Shown in pieces: positions 42,121-50,318 of a stretch of DNA of 64,000 nucleotides. A program made the translations under genes and the position numbers. The notes beneath the pieces were generated by a model. That model worked only from the letters and a program-made list of their open reading frames with translations. It was not told where the DNA came from and did no database searches. The number at the start of each line of letters is the position of its first letter. The first letter of the stretch is position 1. Source of the DNA: Acidimicrobiales bacterium (lineage in GTDB: Bacteria > Actinomycetota > Acidimicrobiia > Acidimicrobiales > DATDAH01); NCBI GenBank assembly GCA_016794585.1, contig JAEUJM010000015.1, positions 124,001 to 188,000 of the forward strand, given 5' to 3'.

Positions 42121-43857
42121 ATGAGTGCTGAGAACCGTTTGCCCAGCACCCGCCGCCCCGATCAGGACGTCCACGACCTCGCCGAGCATCTCCGGCTGGC
42201 CCTGGACGCGGCCGGCCTCGGCACGTTCCGGTGGGACCGCGCCACCGGAACGGTGGTCTGGGACGAGCGCATGGAGGAGCTTTTCGGCTTCGAGCCGGGG
42301 ACCTTCGACGGCACCTTCGAGTCCTACGTCGGCGCCCTCCACCCGGACGACCGGCCCGTCACGCTGGCGGCGGTGGACGAGGCCATGCGCACCGGGGAGG
42401 GCTACCGGGTGGAGCACCGCGTCGTGCTCGCCGACGGCACCGAGCGGTGGATCGCCGGCGCCGGTCGGCCGACCTTCGGCCCCGACGGGACCGTCACCGG
42501 GGCCATCGGCTGCAGTCGGGACAACACGCCGGTTGCCGAGCGCCGCCTCGAACAGGAGGCGGCTGCCGCCCAGGAACGGGTCCATCGGGAGCGTCTCGAG
42601 CTGCTGGCCGGCGTGAACGAGGCCATCGGCCTCGCCGCCACGACCCAGGAGATCATGGCGGGCGTCGTACGGGCGGTCGTGCCGCGCCTGGCCGACTGGT
42701 GCTCGATCCACGTGCTGACCGACGCGACCGCCAAGGTGCCCGAGGTCGCGACCCACCACGTGGACCCCGACATGGTGGCCTTCGCCCAGGATCTGGCCGA
42801 CCGCTATCCGTACGACCCGGACGCCGAGGTCGGCGTGCCGGCCGTCATCCGGACCGGCGCGCCGCAGTTCTTCCCCGACATCGACGATGAGGTCCTCGAC
42901 ACGTTCGACGCGAGCGACGACGAACGCCGCCTCGTCGCTCAGCTCGCCCTGCGCAGCGCGCTCGGGGTGCCGCTGGTCAAGCGGGGCCGGGTGATCGGCG
43001 CGCTGCAGTTCGTCATGACGGGTTCCCGGCGCCGCTACACGCAGGACGATCTCGCGCTCGCCGAGGCCCTGGCCAGCCGGGTGGCCTCTGCCATCGAGAA
43101 CCGCCGGCTGGCCGAGCAGCAGCACGTGATCGCGACGACGCTCCAGCAGAGCCTGCTGCCCGACCGTCTACCGGACATCCCCGGCATCGATGCGGCCGTG
43201 CGCTATTGGGCGGTGGGTGAGGGGACCGAGGTCGGGGGCGACTTCTACGACCTGTTCCCCACCAGCGAGGAGGGTTGGGGGGCGGTCGTGGGCGACGTGT
43301 GCGGCACCGGCCCGACCGCCGCGGCGGTCACGAGCATGGCCCGCCACAGCATCCGGCAGTCGGCGTGGCGGGGCGACGACCCGGGCGCCATCTTCGGGTG
43401 GCTCAACCGGGCCATGCACGAGGCGGGCACCGACGGGTTCCTCACCGCCGCCTACCTGGGGGTGCGCCGCACCGACGGGGGCTTCTCGGTCGAGGTGGCG
43501 TCCGCCGGTCACCCGCTGCCCGTCCTCGTGCGAGCCGACGGCGAGGCGTCGTTCGTGGGTGAACCGGGCACCCTCGTCGGGGTGTTCGAGAAGGTGCGCA
43601 TCAACCCGGTCCCCCTCGAGCTGGCCCCCGGGGACACCCTCGTGCTCTACACCGACGGGGTGTCCGACGTGGCCCCGCCCCACGACCTCGCGGAGTCCGA
43701 GGTGCTCGACCTCGTGGCGGCGAGCGCCCGCGGCGCCGCCGGCGCCCAGGACATCGCCGACCAGATCCACCTGGCCCTGGCCGGGATCCTGCCCTTGGAA
43801 CAGCGCGAGGACGACATCGCCCTCCTCGTGCTCCGGGTGTCGCCGTCGCCTGAGTAG
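42121..43857 (+). CDS. PAS-GAF-PP2C (RsbU-like) serine phosphatase
   Basis: The product has 578 residues. A PAS domain with its PAC tail covers about residues 18-140 ('GTFRWDRATGTVVWDERMEE', 'YRVEHRVVLADGTERWIAGA'). A linker helix and a GAF domain follow to about 325 ('LLAGVNEAIGLAATTQEIMA', 'SALGVPLVKRGRVIGALQFV'). The SpoIIE/PP2C phosphatase covers about 345-575 ('TLQQSLLPDRLPDIPGIDAA', 'EVGGDFYDLFPTSEEGWGAV', 'VGDVCGTGPTAAAVTSMARH', 'VLYTDGVSDV', 'REDDIALLVLRV'), with the metal-binding Asp residues kept in 'GGDFYD', 'GDVCG', 'TDG' and 'DDI'. Such proteins dephosphorylate anti-anti-sigma factors to switch on general stress or surface regulons. No partner switch genes lie in this window. Confidence 0.92.
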   Translation: MSAENRLPSTRRPDQDVHDLAEHLRLALDAAGLGTFRWDRATGTVVWDERMEELFGFEPGTFDGTFESYVGALHPDDRPVTLAAVDEAMRTGEGYRVEHRVVLADGTERWIAGAGRPTFGPDGTVTGAIGCSRDNTPVAERRLEQEAAAAQERVHRERLELLAGVNEAIGLAATTQEIMAGVVRAVVPRLADWCSIHVLTDATAKVPEVATHHVDPDMVAFAQDLADRYPYDPDAEVGVPAVIRTGAPQFFPDIDDEVLDTFDASDDERRLVAQLALRSALGVPLVKRGRVIGALQFVMTGSRRRYTQDDLALAEALASRVASAIENRRLAEQQHVIATTLQQSLLPDRLPDIPGIDAAVRYWAVGEGTEVGGDFYDLFPTSEEGWGAVVGDVCGTGPTAAAVTSMARHSIRQSAWRGDDPGAIFGWLNRAMHEAGTDGFLTAAYLGVRRTDGGFSVEVASAGHPLPVLVRADGEASFVGEPGTLVGVFEKVRINPVPLELAPGDTLVLYTDGVSDVAPPHDLAESEVLDLVAASARGAAGAQDIADQIHLALAGILPLEQREDDIALLVLRVSPSPE

Positions 43858-43864
43858 GCGACGC

Positions 43865-45103
43865 TCAGTCAGTGAGGCCGAAGCGGTCCAGGCCGTAGGC
43901 GGCGATGGCGTTGGTGCGCAGCACCTTGCGGCACTCGTCGGCGTCCATGCCCGCGGCCACGAAGAGCTCGTGGGCCACCTTGCGGGAGTGCGGGAAGGTG
44001 CCGTCGGAGTGCGGGTAGTCGGTCTCGAACAGGATCATGTCGACGCCGACGTCGTCACGGCACTTGAGCCCGTGCAGGTCGTCGAACACGCAGCCGTAGA
44101 CCCGGCCCTTCACCTGCTCGCTGGGCAGGACCGGCCCGCCCACGCCGCCGCGGCCGTCGGCCCAGACCGCGTCCATGCGCTCGAGCTGGAACGGCATCCA
44201 ACCCACCTGGCTCTCGGCGTACGCGATCTTGAGGTCGCTGAAGCGCTCGAGGGTGCCGGAGAAGACCCAGTCGGCCAGCGAGCCCTGGGCGTTCTGGGCG
44301 TAGAGGGACATGGAGGTGGCGAGGGGGGCGTCCGGTGAGGTGGACGGCATCGACGAGGACGAGCCGATGTGCATCGACACGGTGGTGTCGGTGTCCTCGG
44401 CGGCGGCCCACAGGACGTCCCACTCGCCGGTGTACATGGAGGGGACCCCGAGCTTGGACGGGTTCTCGCTGAAGGCGATGGCGTGGCTGCCCTTGGCGGC
44501 GCAGCGGCGGAGCTCGTCCGCGGCGAGCTGCGGGTCCCACAGGGGGACGAGGGTGAGCGGGATGAGGCGACCCTTGCCGGCACCGCCGCACCACTCGTCG
44601 ATCATCCAGTCGTTGTAGATGCGCAGGCAGGCGAGGGCGAGGTCCTTGTCCTCGCGCTCGAGGAAGCCCTGGCCGGCGAAGCGGGGGAAGATGTTCGGGT
44701 AGTTGATGGCGGCCTCGACGTGGTTGAGGTCCATGTCGGCCAGCCGCTCGGTCTGGTCGTAGGTGCCGGGGCGGAAGTCGTCGTAGGTGGCGGGGACGTT
44801 GCGCTGCTCGTCGCGGGGCATGCCGGCGGGCGCATGGAGCAGGCCGGTGGGGGTCACCAGGTCGTCGAAGAGCCAGAGGTCGCACCAGTCGCCGTCGGGG
44901 ACGTCGCGGGAGAACCCGTAGTGGCCACCCACGAACTCGAGCTTGACCCGCTCGGTGACCACCTTCGGGCCCCGGTCGCGCATCGACGCGGGCAGCTCGC
45001 GCTGCCAGAGGTCCTTGGGCTCCATCACGTGGTCGTCGACGGAGATGATGAGCGGGAGGTCGGCCTCGGCGGGGGTGGGAACGTCACCGGTCATGGGGTT
45101 CAT
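43865..45103 (-). CDS. Amidohydrolase-family (metal-dependent hydrolase) protein
   Basis: The product has 412 residues. It belongs to the amidohydrolase 2 type: 'LPLIISVDDHVMEPKDLWQR' near the start replaces the usual HxH with 'DDHVMEP', a form seen in this subgroup. The barrel continues with 'RLADMDLNHVEAAINYPNIF', 'AFSENPSKLGVPSMYTGEWD', 'DTTVSMHIGSSSSMPS', 'ERFSDLKIAYAESQVGWMPF' and 'MILFETDYPHSDGTFPHS', which carries the late acidic ligand. Relatives act on aromatic or steroid breakdown intermediates by decarboxylation or hydrolysis. The gene overlaps the preceding cupin gene by four bases (ATGA), so both probably serve one pathway. Confidence 0.85.
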   Translation of the reverse strand: MNPMTGDVPTPAEADLPLIISVDDHVMEPKDLWQRELPASMRDRGPKVVTERVKLEFVGGHYGFSRDVPDGDWCDLWLFDDLVTPTGLLHAPAGMPRDEQRNVPATYDDFRPGTYDQTERLADMDLNHVEAAINYPNIFPRFAGQGFLEREDKDLALACLRIYNDWMIDEWCGGAGKGRLIPLTLVPLWDPQLAADELRRCAAKGSHAIAFSENPSKLGVPSMYTGEWDVLWAAAEDTDTTVSMHIGSSSSMPSTSPDAPLATSMSLYAQNAQGSLADWVFSGTLERFSDLKIAYAESQVGWMPFQLERMDAVWADGRGGVGGPVLPSEQVKGRVYGCVFDDLHGLKCRDDVGVDMILFETDYPHSDGTFPHSRKVAHELFVAAGMDADECRKVLRTNAIAAYGLDRFGLTD

Positions 45104-45624
45104 CCTTGCTCAGGTTTGGCGCTGAAGACCGCACGCAGGTCCTCGAGACCGGCGGGCAGCTCGATGGGCGGGTCGGGCAGGACGGTGACGCCGTGCTCGG
45201 CGAGCACCGCGGCGAGGGCCTCGGGCTCGTCGCTCCACGAGCGGGGGTCGCCCAGCATCACCTCGTAGAGCTCGACGCCGTCGGGGCCGGCCACGAAGGG
45301 GCCGAAGGAGGCCCCGAGGGGCAGCTCGAGGTGGTCGCCGGGACCCAGCTCGACGCCGTCGCAGCTGAACGAGCCGGCCAGCACCTGCAGGGTGTGCGGG
45401 CTGTGGTGGCCGTGGCGGCGCACGATCATGCCGGGATCCCATCGGGCCTGCAGGGCCAGGTACAGCGGGTCGACCGAGAAGGCCACCCACCGCTCCCAGA
45501 CGTGGGACTCGGAGCCGTCCGCGTTGCGTTGGCTGCGCACGGCGAACCAGGGGAGCGTCTCGTCGTCGTGGCGCACGAGGCGGTGCTCGAGGCCCGGGAC
45601 CCGCGGTGACGGGGGAGCGCCCAT
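45100..45624 (-). CDS. Cupin-domain protein
   Basis: The product has 174 residues. A single cupin barrel is visible: 'LALQARWDPGMIVRRHGHHS' and 'PHTLQVLAGSFSCDGVELGP' form motif 1 (His residues in RRHGHHSPHT), with 'GDHLELPLGASFGPFVAGPD' and 'GVELYEVMLGD' as motif 2. A metal site is likely. It overlaps the amidohydrolase gene by four bases and comes first in the transcript, so it probably acts in the same catabolic step, perhaps as a dioxygenase, isomerase or sensing subunit. The name cannot be narrowed further from the sequence. Confidence 0.8.
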   Translation of the reverse strand: MGAPPSPRVPGLEHRLVRHDDETLPWFAVRSQRNADGSESHVWERWVAFSVDPLYLALQARWDPGMIVRRHGHHSPHTLQVLAGSFSCDGVELGPGDHLELPLGASFGPFVAGPDGVELYEVMLGDPRSWSDEPEALAAVLAEHGVTVLPDPPIELPAGLEDLRAVFSAKPEQG

Positions 45625-45679
45625 TGCGGCAACCTACCCGCGCCGCAGGCAGGCGCCGTCCGGCGAGGCGCGACCGCCG

Positions 45680-46306
45680 CTAGGAAGTCGCCGCCGGCGC
45701 CACCAGCGCCGGCTTCGCACCGCGGTGGTTCGCCTTCGGCGCCGTGCTGTAGACCGCCATCGCGCAGTCGACGATGGTCTGGCGCACGGCGGGATCGTCG
45801 AAGTCGACGATCCCGGGCGGCGTGTAGACCGGCCGCAGCATGGCCCCGAGGGCGCAGAACGCCCGGGTGGCCGCCTGCGGGTCGTCCTGGTTCACGGTGG
45901 CGAGACGGGCGAAGCGAGCGCCGCGCTGGTCGATCTGGTGCCCGGCGTCCATGCGATGGCGGATGCTGGCGTCGAAGGCGGCGATGGCCGCCGCGTCCGG
46001 GTGGTCGCAGATGATGTCGACGAGCTCGACCAGGAAGGGGCGGCGGGTGCGGGGCGTGAGCCGTCCGGCGGCCTCCCGACGATCGAGCAGCCCGTCCATC
46101 GCCGCGACGAGGGGGATCAGCACCTCGGCGAGGAGGGCCTCCTTGGACTCGAAGTGGTGCAGCACCGCGGAGCGGGTGATGCCGAGCTCCTCGGCGATCT
46201 CGCCGAGGGTGGCGGTCTCGTAGCCCTTGTTGCGGAAGACCCGCGCCGCGGTGTCGATGATGGCGCGGCGTGTCTCCGCCCCGGAACGGTCAGGGGATGC
46301 GGGCAA
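45680..46306 (-). CDS. TetR-family regulator
   Basis: The product has 208 residues. The DNA-binding domain reads 'TRRAIIDTAARVFRNKGYET', 'ATLGEIAEELGITRSAVLHH' and 'FESKEALLAEVLIPLVAAMD', a strong TetR_N match. The ligand domain ('FLVELVDIICDHPDAAAIAA', 'RAFCALGAMLRPVYTPPGIV') is typical for regulators of lipid, aromatic or drug responses. It lies 55 bases upstream of the cupin-amidohydrolase pair on the same strand and divergent from the secreted protein at 46604. A 10-bp palindrome and a nearby inverted repeat at 46378-46397 are candidate operators. The likely target is the pair downstream or the gene itself. Confidence 0.9.
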   Translation of the reverse strand: MPASPDRSGAETRRAIIDTAARVFRNKGYETATLGEIAEELGITRSAVLHHFESKEALLAEVLIPLVAAMDGLLDRREAAGRLTPRTRRPFLVELVDIICDHPDAAAIAAFDASIRHRMDAGHQIDQRGARFARLATVNQDDPQAATRAFCALGAMLRPVYTPPGIVDFDDPAVRQTIVDCAMAVYSTAPKANHRGAKPALVAPAATS

Positions 46307-46377
46307 GGTCGGCCTCCCAGGCTGGTTGCATTCGTCGGTGTCCTGCCCGCCAGGGCCTCAGTGTGACAGGTGTGTAT

Positions 46378-46397
46378 CGACCGGTCGGCGGACCGAC
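46378..46397. promoter_or_regulatory. Candidate TetR operator between divergent genes
   Basis: CGACCGGTCG at 46378-46387 is a perfect 10-bp palindrome, and GTCGGcggaCCGAC at 46384-46397 overlaps it as a second inverted repeat. They sit 72 bases upstream of the TetR start and on the far side from the secreted protein at 46604. Confidence 0.4.
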
Positions 46398-46462
46398 TGA
46401 CCCCCAAACCAGGGGGCGGCCTGGGTCGAAAGGCCCAACCAGGCGCCGATTGCAGCACCTCG

Positions 46463-46508
46463 CTGACCCGGAAGTCAGTGCAACCAATGGGTCCACTGAC
46501 TCATTGGT
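46463..46508. repeat. Two inverted repeats upstream of the secreted-protein gene
   Basis: CTGAC/GTCAG (46463-46467 with 46474-46478) and ACCAATG/CATTGGT (46483-46489 with 46502-46508) lie in tandem. The ATTGG motif recurs at 46514 and 46543, giving four CCAAT/ATTGG boxes within 70 bases. The 5' region of the gene at 46604 is long for this window, at nearly 300 bases. The repeats could be a regulator array or a folded leader. Confidence 0.35.
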
Positions 46509-46603
46509 CAGCGATTGGCTCATTTGCACCAGTCCCCGGGCCGATTGGTTACACGCCGGCACCCGTCGGCGCCCCTGACTCCCTCGAAGGAAGGTCCAGC
46601 ACG

Positions 46604-47071
46604 ATGCGAGTTCGCACCCGCAACAAGGTGGCCGCCCTGGTCATCGCACTCACGGTGATGTTGACCGCGGGCCTGGCGGTCGCCCTTTGGACGGCCAACG
46701 GCACGGGTAGCGGCAACGCACGCGCCCTCACCGCCCAGACGATCACCGTCAACGCCACGACCGGGACGGCCGACCTGTACCCCGGCTTCAACGACGGTGA
46801 CGTCCACTTCACGCTCACCAACACCAACCCCTACGACGTGACCTTCGACTCCATGACGCCGGGTGCCATCACCTCGTCGAACCCTGGGGCCTGCCCCTCG
46901 ACCAACGTGACGGCCTCCTCGGCGACCGGTCTGTCGCTCTCGGTCGGCGCCAACGCCACCAGCAGTGCGCAGTCCATCGCCAACGTCGTCTCGATGGACT
47001 CCGGCGCTCCCGACGGTTGCCAGGGCGTGACGTTCTCCATCGCCCTGACCCTCACGGGCTCGCAGGACTGA
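46604..47071 (+). CDS. Small secreted camelysin-like protein
   Basis: The product has 155 residues from the ATG at 46604. The signal peptide 'VAALVIALTVMLTAGLAVAL' is followed by 'WTANGTGSGNARALTAQTIT', a pattern like the mature start of SipW-dependent TasA/camelysin-type proteins (a 'W.A.G.GSG.a.A.T' segment right after the hydrophobic core). The rest is beta-rich and Thr/Ser/Asn-rich ('LYPGFNDGDVHFTLTNTNPY', 'SMDSGAPDGCQGVTFSIALT') with two Cys. The ribosome site GAAGGAAGG is good. The next gene also starts its mature part with a related 'W.ADASGSG.VDADTL' motif, which links the two as a surface pair. Fibre formation is inference only. Confidence 0.75.
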   Translation: MRVRTRNKVAALVIALTVMLTAGLAVALWTANGTGSGNARALTAQTITVNATTGTADLYPGFNDGDVHFTLTNTNPYDVTFDSMTPGAITSSNPGACPSTNVTASSATGLSLSVGANATSSAQSIANVVSMDSGAPDGCQGVTFSIALTLTGSQD

Positions 47072-47082
47072 TCTGAGCTCGG

Positions 47083-47106
47083 CCGGAGCGGCATCCCCCG
47101 CTCCGG
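47083..47106. terminator. Hairpin 12 bases after the camelysin-like gene
   Basis: CCGGAGCGG and CCGCTCCGG form a 9-bp perfect stem with a 6-base loop (47092-47097). No T-run follows. A second, larger hairpin lies at 47143. Confidence 0.45.
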
Positions 47107-47142
47107 TCCCGCTCGGCTGACGCCTTCCATGGGCACGTACGG

Positions 47143-47189
47143 ACGCCGCCACCGATCGCCGCTCTCCGGAGCGGTCTCGGTGGCGGCGT
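47143..47189. terminator. Long two-part hairpin between two surface-protein genes
   Basis: A 13-bp outer stem (47143-47155 with 47177-47189) encloses a 6-bp inner stem (CCGCTC with GAGCGG at 47159-47174) around a TCCG loop. It ends 50 bases before the GTG of the SbsA-like gene. It could attenuate read-through or protect the upstream mRNA, giving more of the small protein than of the large one. Confidence 0.6.
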
Positions 47190-47239
47190 TCGCCGTTCCC
47201 GGCGCCCGCCGCGGCGTCGGTCGACCCTGAGAGCACCCC

Positions 47240-49813
47240 GTGTTCACCGATCCGCTCGTCTCGCTGCTCTCGCCCGCCGGCGACCAGGAACCGCCCCGGG
47301 CACGGCACCGGCGGGCCCGCGCGGCGAGGCGATCGACTCGCCGCCAGCGTCGAGTCGGGCGGGCGGTCGCCGTCGTCGTCCTGGCGTGGCTGATGGCCAT
47401 GGCGACGGTCCCGCAGCAGTCCTGGGCGCAGTGGGTGGCCGACGCCAGCGGCAGCGGCCGCGTCGACGCCGACACCCTCCCCGCAGGGGACATCCCCTTC
47501 GCAGTGGCGACGGGCCGGGATGTCACGGTCAGCTGGGACCAGGCCACGCTGACCAGCGGGGCCCCCGTCCAGGGATACCGGCTCCAGCGCTACCCCTCCA
47601 CCGGCACGACGCCGGCCACGATGACCACCACCTGCACGACGATGATCACCGCGCTCAGCTGCGTCGAGACCAGCGTCCCCCCCGGGATCTGGCGCTACAC
47701 GATCACTCCCCTCCAGGCCGGCTGGAACGGCGAGGAGAGCCCGTTCGGCGCGCCGGTGACCGTCGGCGACCCGTCGCTCACGTTCTCCTCGTCGACCACC
47801 ATCCCCATCGCGAGCCTGCCGGTCGTCCTGAACGGGACGCTCGGCAACTTCCTCGCGAACGAGCCGATCACCTACCGCCTCGACAGCCCGAGCGGCACCG
47901 TGCTCTCGGGCGCCCCCGCCACTGCCGGGTCGGGCGGGAACGGCTCGATCGCGGTGACCGTCCCCGCGGGCACGAACGACTCCCCCCACAGCGTGTTCGT
48001 GGTCGGCTCGGGCGGCAGCGTGGCAAGCGCCGCGATCACCATCGTCGATCCGCCGACGTTGTCGACGCTCCAGATGTTCGACGGGAACAAGAACGGCAAG
48101 GTCGACCAGGTGGTGGCCACCTTCTCGGAGACCCTGGCCACGCCGTACACCGCCGGTACGACGGGCTGGACCGTCGCCAACGCCCCGTCCGGCGCCACGC
48201 TCTCGTCGGTGTCGGTGGCGGGCAACGCCGCCACCCTGACCCTGGCCGAAGGGCCAGGGGCAGCCAGCACGTCCGTCGGCTCCTTCACGGTGGCGCTGGC
48301 CGCGACGAGCGGCGGCGTCCGTGACGCCAACGGGCATCGCTCGTCCTTCAGCGCCACCGCGCCGGCCGACCGGGCCGCGCCCGCGCCGGTCAACAGCCCG
48401 ATCATGCAGGACGCCGACGTCGACGGCCGGGTGGACCGGGTGGCGCTGACCTGGTCCGAGCCGATCGCCGCCTACTCGGCCGGCAACACGCCGTGGACCC
48501 TGGTCGACATCCCGTCGGCGGGCAGCCTCTCGTCGGTGACGGCCACGACAGGCTCGACCGCGACCACCCTGAACCTCACCGAGGGCGCCGGCGCGGTCAA
48601 CACCGCGGTCGGCTCGTTCACCTTGGGCCTGGCCCCCTCGGCGACCGGCATCCGTGACACGGCCGGCAACCTGACGTCGTTCTCGGCTCGCACGCCGCTC
48701 GACGGTGCCCGCCCCGTGCGGGTCTCGCAGCGGGGCTTCGACGCGAACGCCAACGGCAAGTTCGACCGGGTCGACGTGGTCTTCAGCGAGCCGCTCGGCG
48801 CCTACTCGCCGAGCACCGTGCCATGGACCATGGTGAGTGCCCCGACCGGCACCGGCATCGGATCGGTCTCGGTCGGGGGCTCGACCGCCACGCTGAACCT
48901 GAACGAGGGCACCACCTTCACCACCGCGGTCGGGTCGTGGACCATCGCGCTCGCGGCCAATGCCGCCGGCGCCGTCGACCCCTCGGGCAACCAGGCCAGC
49001 TACACGGCGACGGCCGTCACCGACGCCGCCGCACCCGCGGTGGTGACCATGACGATGCTCGACGCCGCCGGCAACAACGGCATCGTGGACCGCGTCAACG
49101 TCGTGTTCTCGGAGACCCTGTCGGCCTACAGCGCCGGTACCACCCCGTGGACGTTGGTCGGCGTCCCCTCCGGGAGCGTGCTCACCGGAGCCTCCCGCAG
49201 CGGCTCGACCATGCGGCTGACGCTCGGCAGCCCGAACGGCCCGGCCGACACCGCAGTCGGCGCGTTCACCGTCGCACTGGCGCCGGCGGCCACCGGTGTG
49301 CGCGACGCCGCCGGCAACCAGAGCTCGTTCGCGGCCCGGGCGCCCGCCGACGGCGCCCGGCCGGTTCCCGTGGGGCTCTCCGGAACCGGTGGGTCGATCG
49401 TCGGTCGCATCCAGCCGGGCGACACGCTCTCCGTGCTGATGAGCGAGGCCCTCGGCGCGGCGGTCACCCCGGCGGCGTCGACCACGGTGACGATGACCGA
49501 CCCCAACGGCGGCGGCTCGGACACGATCACGATTGCCGGGCTCTTCAACGGGGCCCGCTCGACCGGCTCGAACAACTACCTCTCGACGAACAACTCCTCG
49601 GCGTCGTTCGCGGCGTCGCCCCTGGCGCTCAGCGGAGACCGCAAGACCCTCACCGTCACGGTCGGCCCGACGTGTGCGGGCACCGGCTGCGCCGGCATCG
49701 CCACGAACGGGACAGCAGCGAGCGTCTCTGCCTTGCTCGCCCCCACCCTGCTCGACGCCGCCGGCCTCGCCCCGACGACGACCGCCCGCAACATCTCCTA
49801 CCGCCTGTTCTAG
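47240..49813 (+). CDS. Secreted SbsA-like Ig-repeat surface protein
   Basis: The product has 857 residues from the GTG at 47240. A very basic N-region ('RRARAARRSTRRQRRVGR') precedes 'AVAVVVLAWLMAMATVPQQS', probably cleaved after 'SWA'. The mature start 'QWVADASGSGRVDADTL' matches the small protein upstream. An Fn3-like domain follows ('DVTVSWDQATLTSGAPVQGY'). Then come five Ig-like modules, four of them close copies of about 105 residues: a Ca-type loop such as 'DGNKNGKVDQV', 'DADVDGRVDRV' or 'DANANGKFDRV', then 'vvFSE.L..YSAGTTPWT', 'GSFTVALA..ATGVRDAAGN' and 'SFsAr.P.DGArPV'. These resemble S-layer Ig (SbsA) folds. No anchor or LPxTG is visible. Confidence 0.82.
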   Translation: MFTDPLVSLLSPAGDQEPPRARHRRARAARRSTRRQRRVGRAVAVVVLAWLMAMATVPQQSWAQWVADASGSGRVDADTLPAGDIPFAVATGRDVTVSWDQATLTSGAPVQGYRLQRYPSTGTTPATMTTTCTTMITALSCVETSVPPGIWRYTITPLQAGWNGEESPFGAPVTVGDPSLTFSSSTTIPIASLPVVLNGTLGNFLANEPITYRLDSPSGTVLSGAPATAGSGGNGSIAVTVPAGTNDSPHSVFVVGSGGSVASAAITIVDPPTLSTLQMFDGNKNGKVDQVVATFSETLATPYTAGTTGWTVANAPSGATLSSVSVAGNAATLTLAEGPGAASTSVGSFTVALAATSGGVRDANGHRSSFSATAPADRAAPAPVNSPIMQDADVDGRVDRVALTWSEPIAAYSAGNTPWTLVDIPSAGSLSSVTATTGSTATTLNLTEGAGAVNTAVGSFTLGLAPSATGIRDTAGNLTSFSARTPLDGARPVRVSQRGFDANANGKFDRVDVVFSEPLGAYSPSTVPWTMVSAPTGTGIGSVSVGGSTATLNLNEGTTFTTAVGSWTIALAANAAGAVDPSGNQASYTATAVTDAAAPAVVTMTMLDAAGNNGIVDRVNVVFSETLSAYSAGTTPWTLVGVPSGSVLTGASRSGSTMRLTLGSPNGPADTAVGAFTVALAPAATGVRDAAGNQSSFAARAPADGARPVPVGLSGTGGSIVGRIQPGDTLSVLMSEALGAAVTPAASTTVTMTDPNGGGSDTITIAGLFNGARSTGSNNYLSTNNSSASFAASPLALSGDRKTLTVTVGPTCAGTGCAGIATNGTAASVSALLAPTLLDAAGLAPTTTARNISYRLF

Positions 49814-49897
49814 GCGGCGGGCGGTCCGCCGGCGGTGGCGCGGCCGTCCTCAGGACCCGCGCGCTCGCCCGATCTGGGTCGGTCGGCTCCTTCAACT

Positions 49898-49934
49898 CCG
49901 ACCGGGACCGAGCCATGGCTCCCGGTCCTGTCGG
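49898..49934. terminator. Composite hairpin between convergent genes
   Basis: Three 5-bp stems stack in line: CCGAC with GTCGG, GGACC with GGTCC, and GAGCC with GGCTC around AT, with small bulges between. The structure lies 85 bases after the SbsA-like gene and directly past the stop of the small minus-strand frame at 49941, so it can serve either direction. Confidence 0.5.
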
Positions 49935-49940
49935 ACCGTC

Positions 49941-50120
49941 TCAGGCCTCTTGTCCTTTGACTCGCAGGTAGTCGTTCCGGAGCTCGGTGAGCCCGCGACC
50001 GGCGGCGCCGTTGGCCACCCTTTCGCCCTCCATCACCACGGCGCGCAGCCCCTCGGCCGCCTGTTCGAGTGAGATGCCTCGCTTGATGGACGTACGAGTC
50101 AGCGCCCCATTCGACGTCAT
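49941..50120 (-). CDS. Small hypothetical protein, 59 residues
   Basis: The frame starts at the ATG at 50120 and ends with TGA at 49941. The protein reads naturally ('RGISLEQAAEGLRAVVMEGE', 'RVANGAAGRGLTELRNDYLR') with helix-like spacing and the expected G/C at third codon positions in its middle. No domain is recognised and no ribosome site is evident. The composite hairpin right after the stop supports a real transcription unit. It could also be the remnant of a larger gene, since the frame remains open upstream without looking like coding sequence. Confidence 0.35.
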   Translation of the reverse strand: MTSNGALTRTSIKRGISLEQAAEGLRAVVMEGERVANGAAGRGLTELRNDYLRVKGQEA

Positions 50121-50318
50121 GAGCCAATGCTGCTCGATTGAGCGCCAACGCGTATCGCCCAAGGTGCCACCTGGTGGAGACGTGCGGTCGGGGATCCGGA
50201 TGGGGCGACCGTCGGCCCACCTGGGCGTACAGGAGGGCTCTGGGGCGATCCCGTGACCACCACCGGCGCAGTGAGTGTGAAATAACTGAAAAACCATTGG
50301 TATCAGTTGAAACATCAT

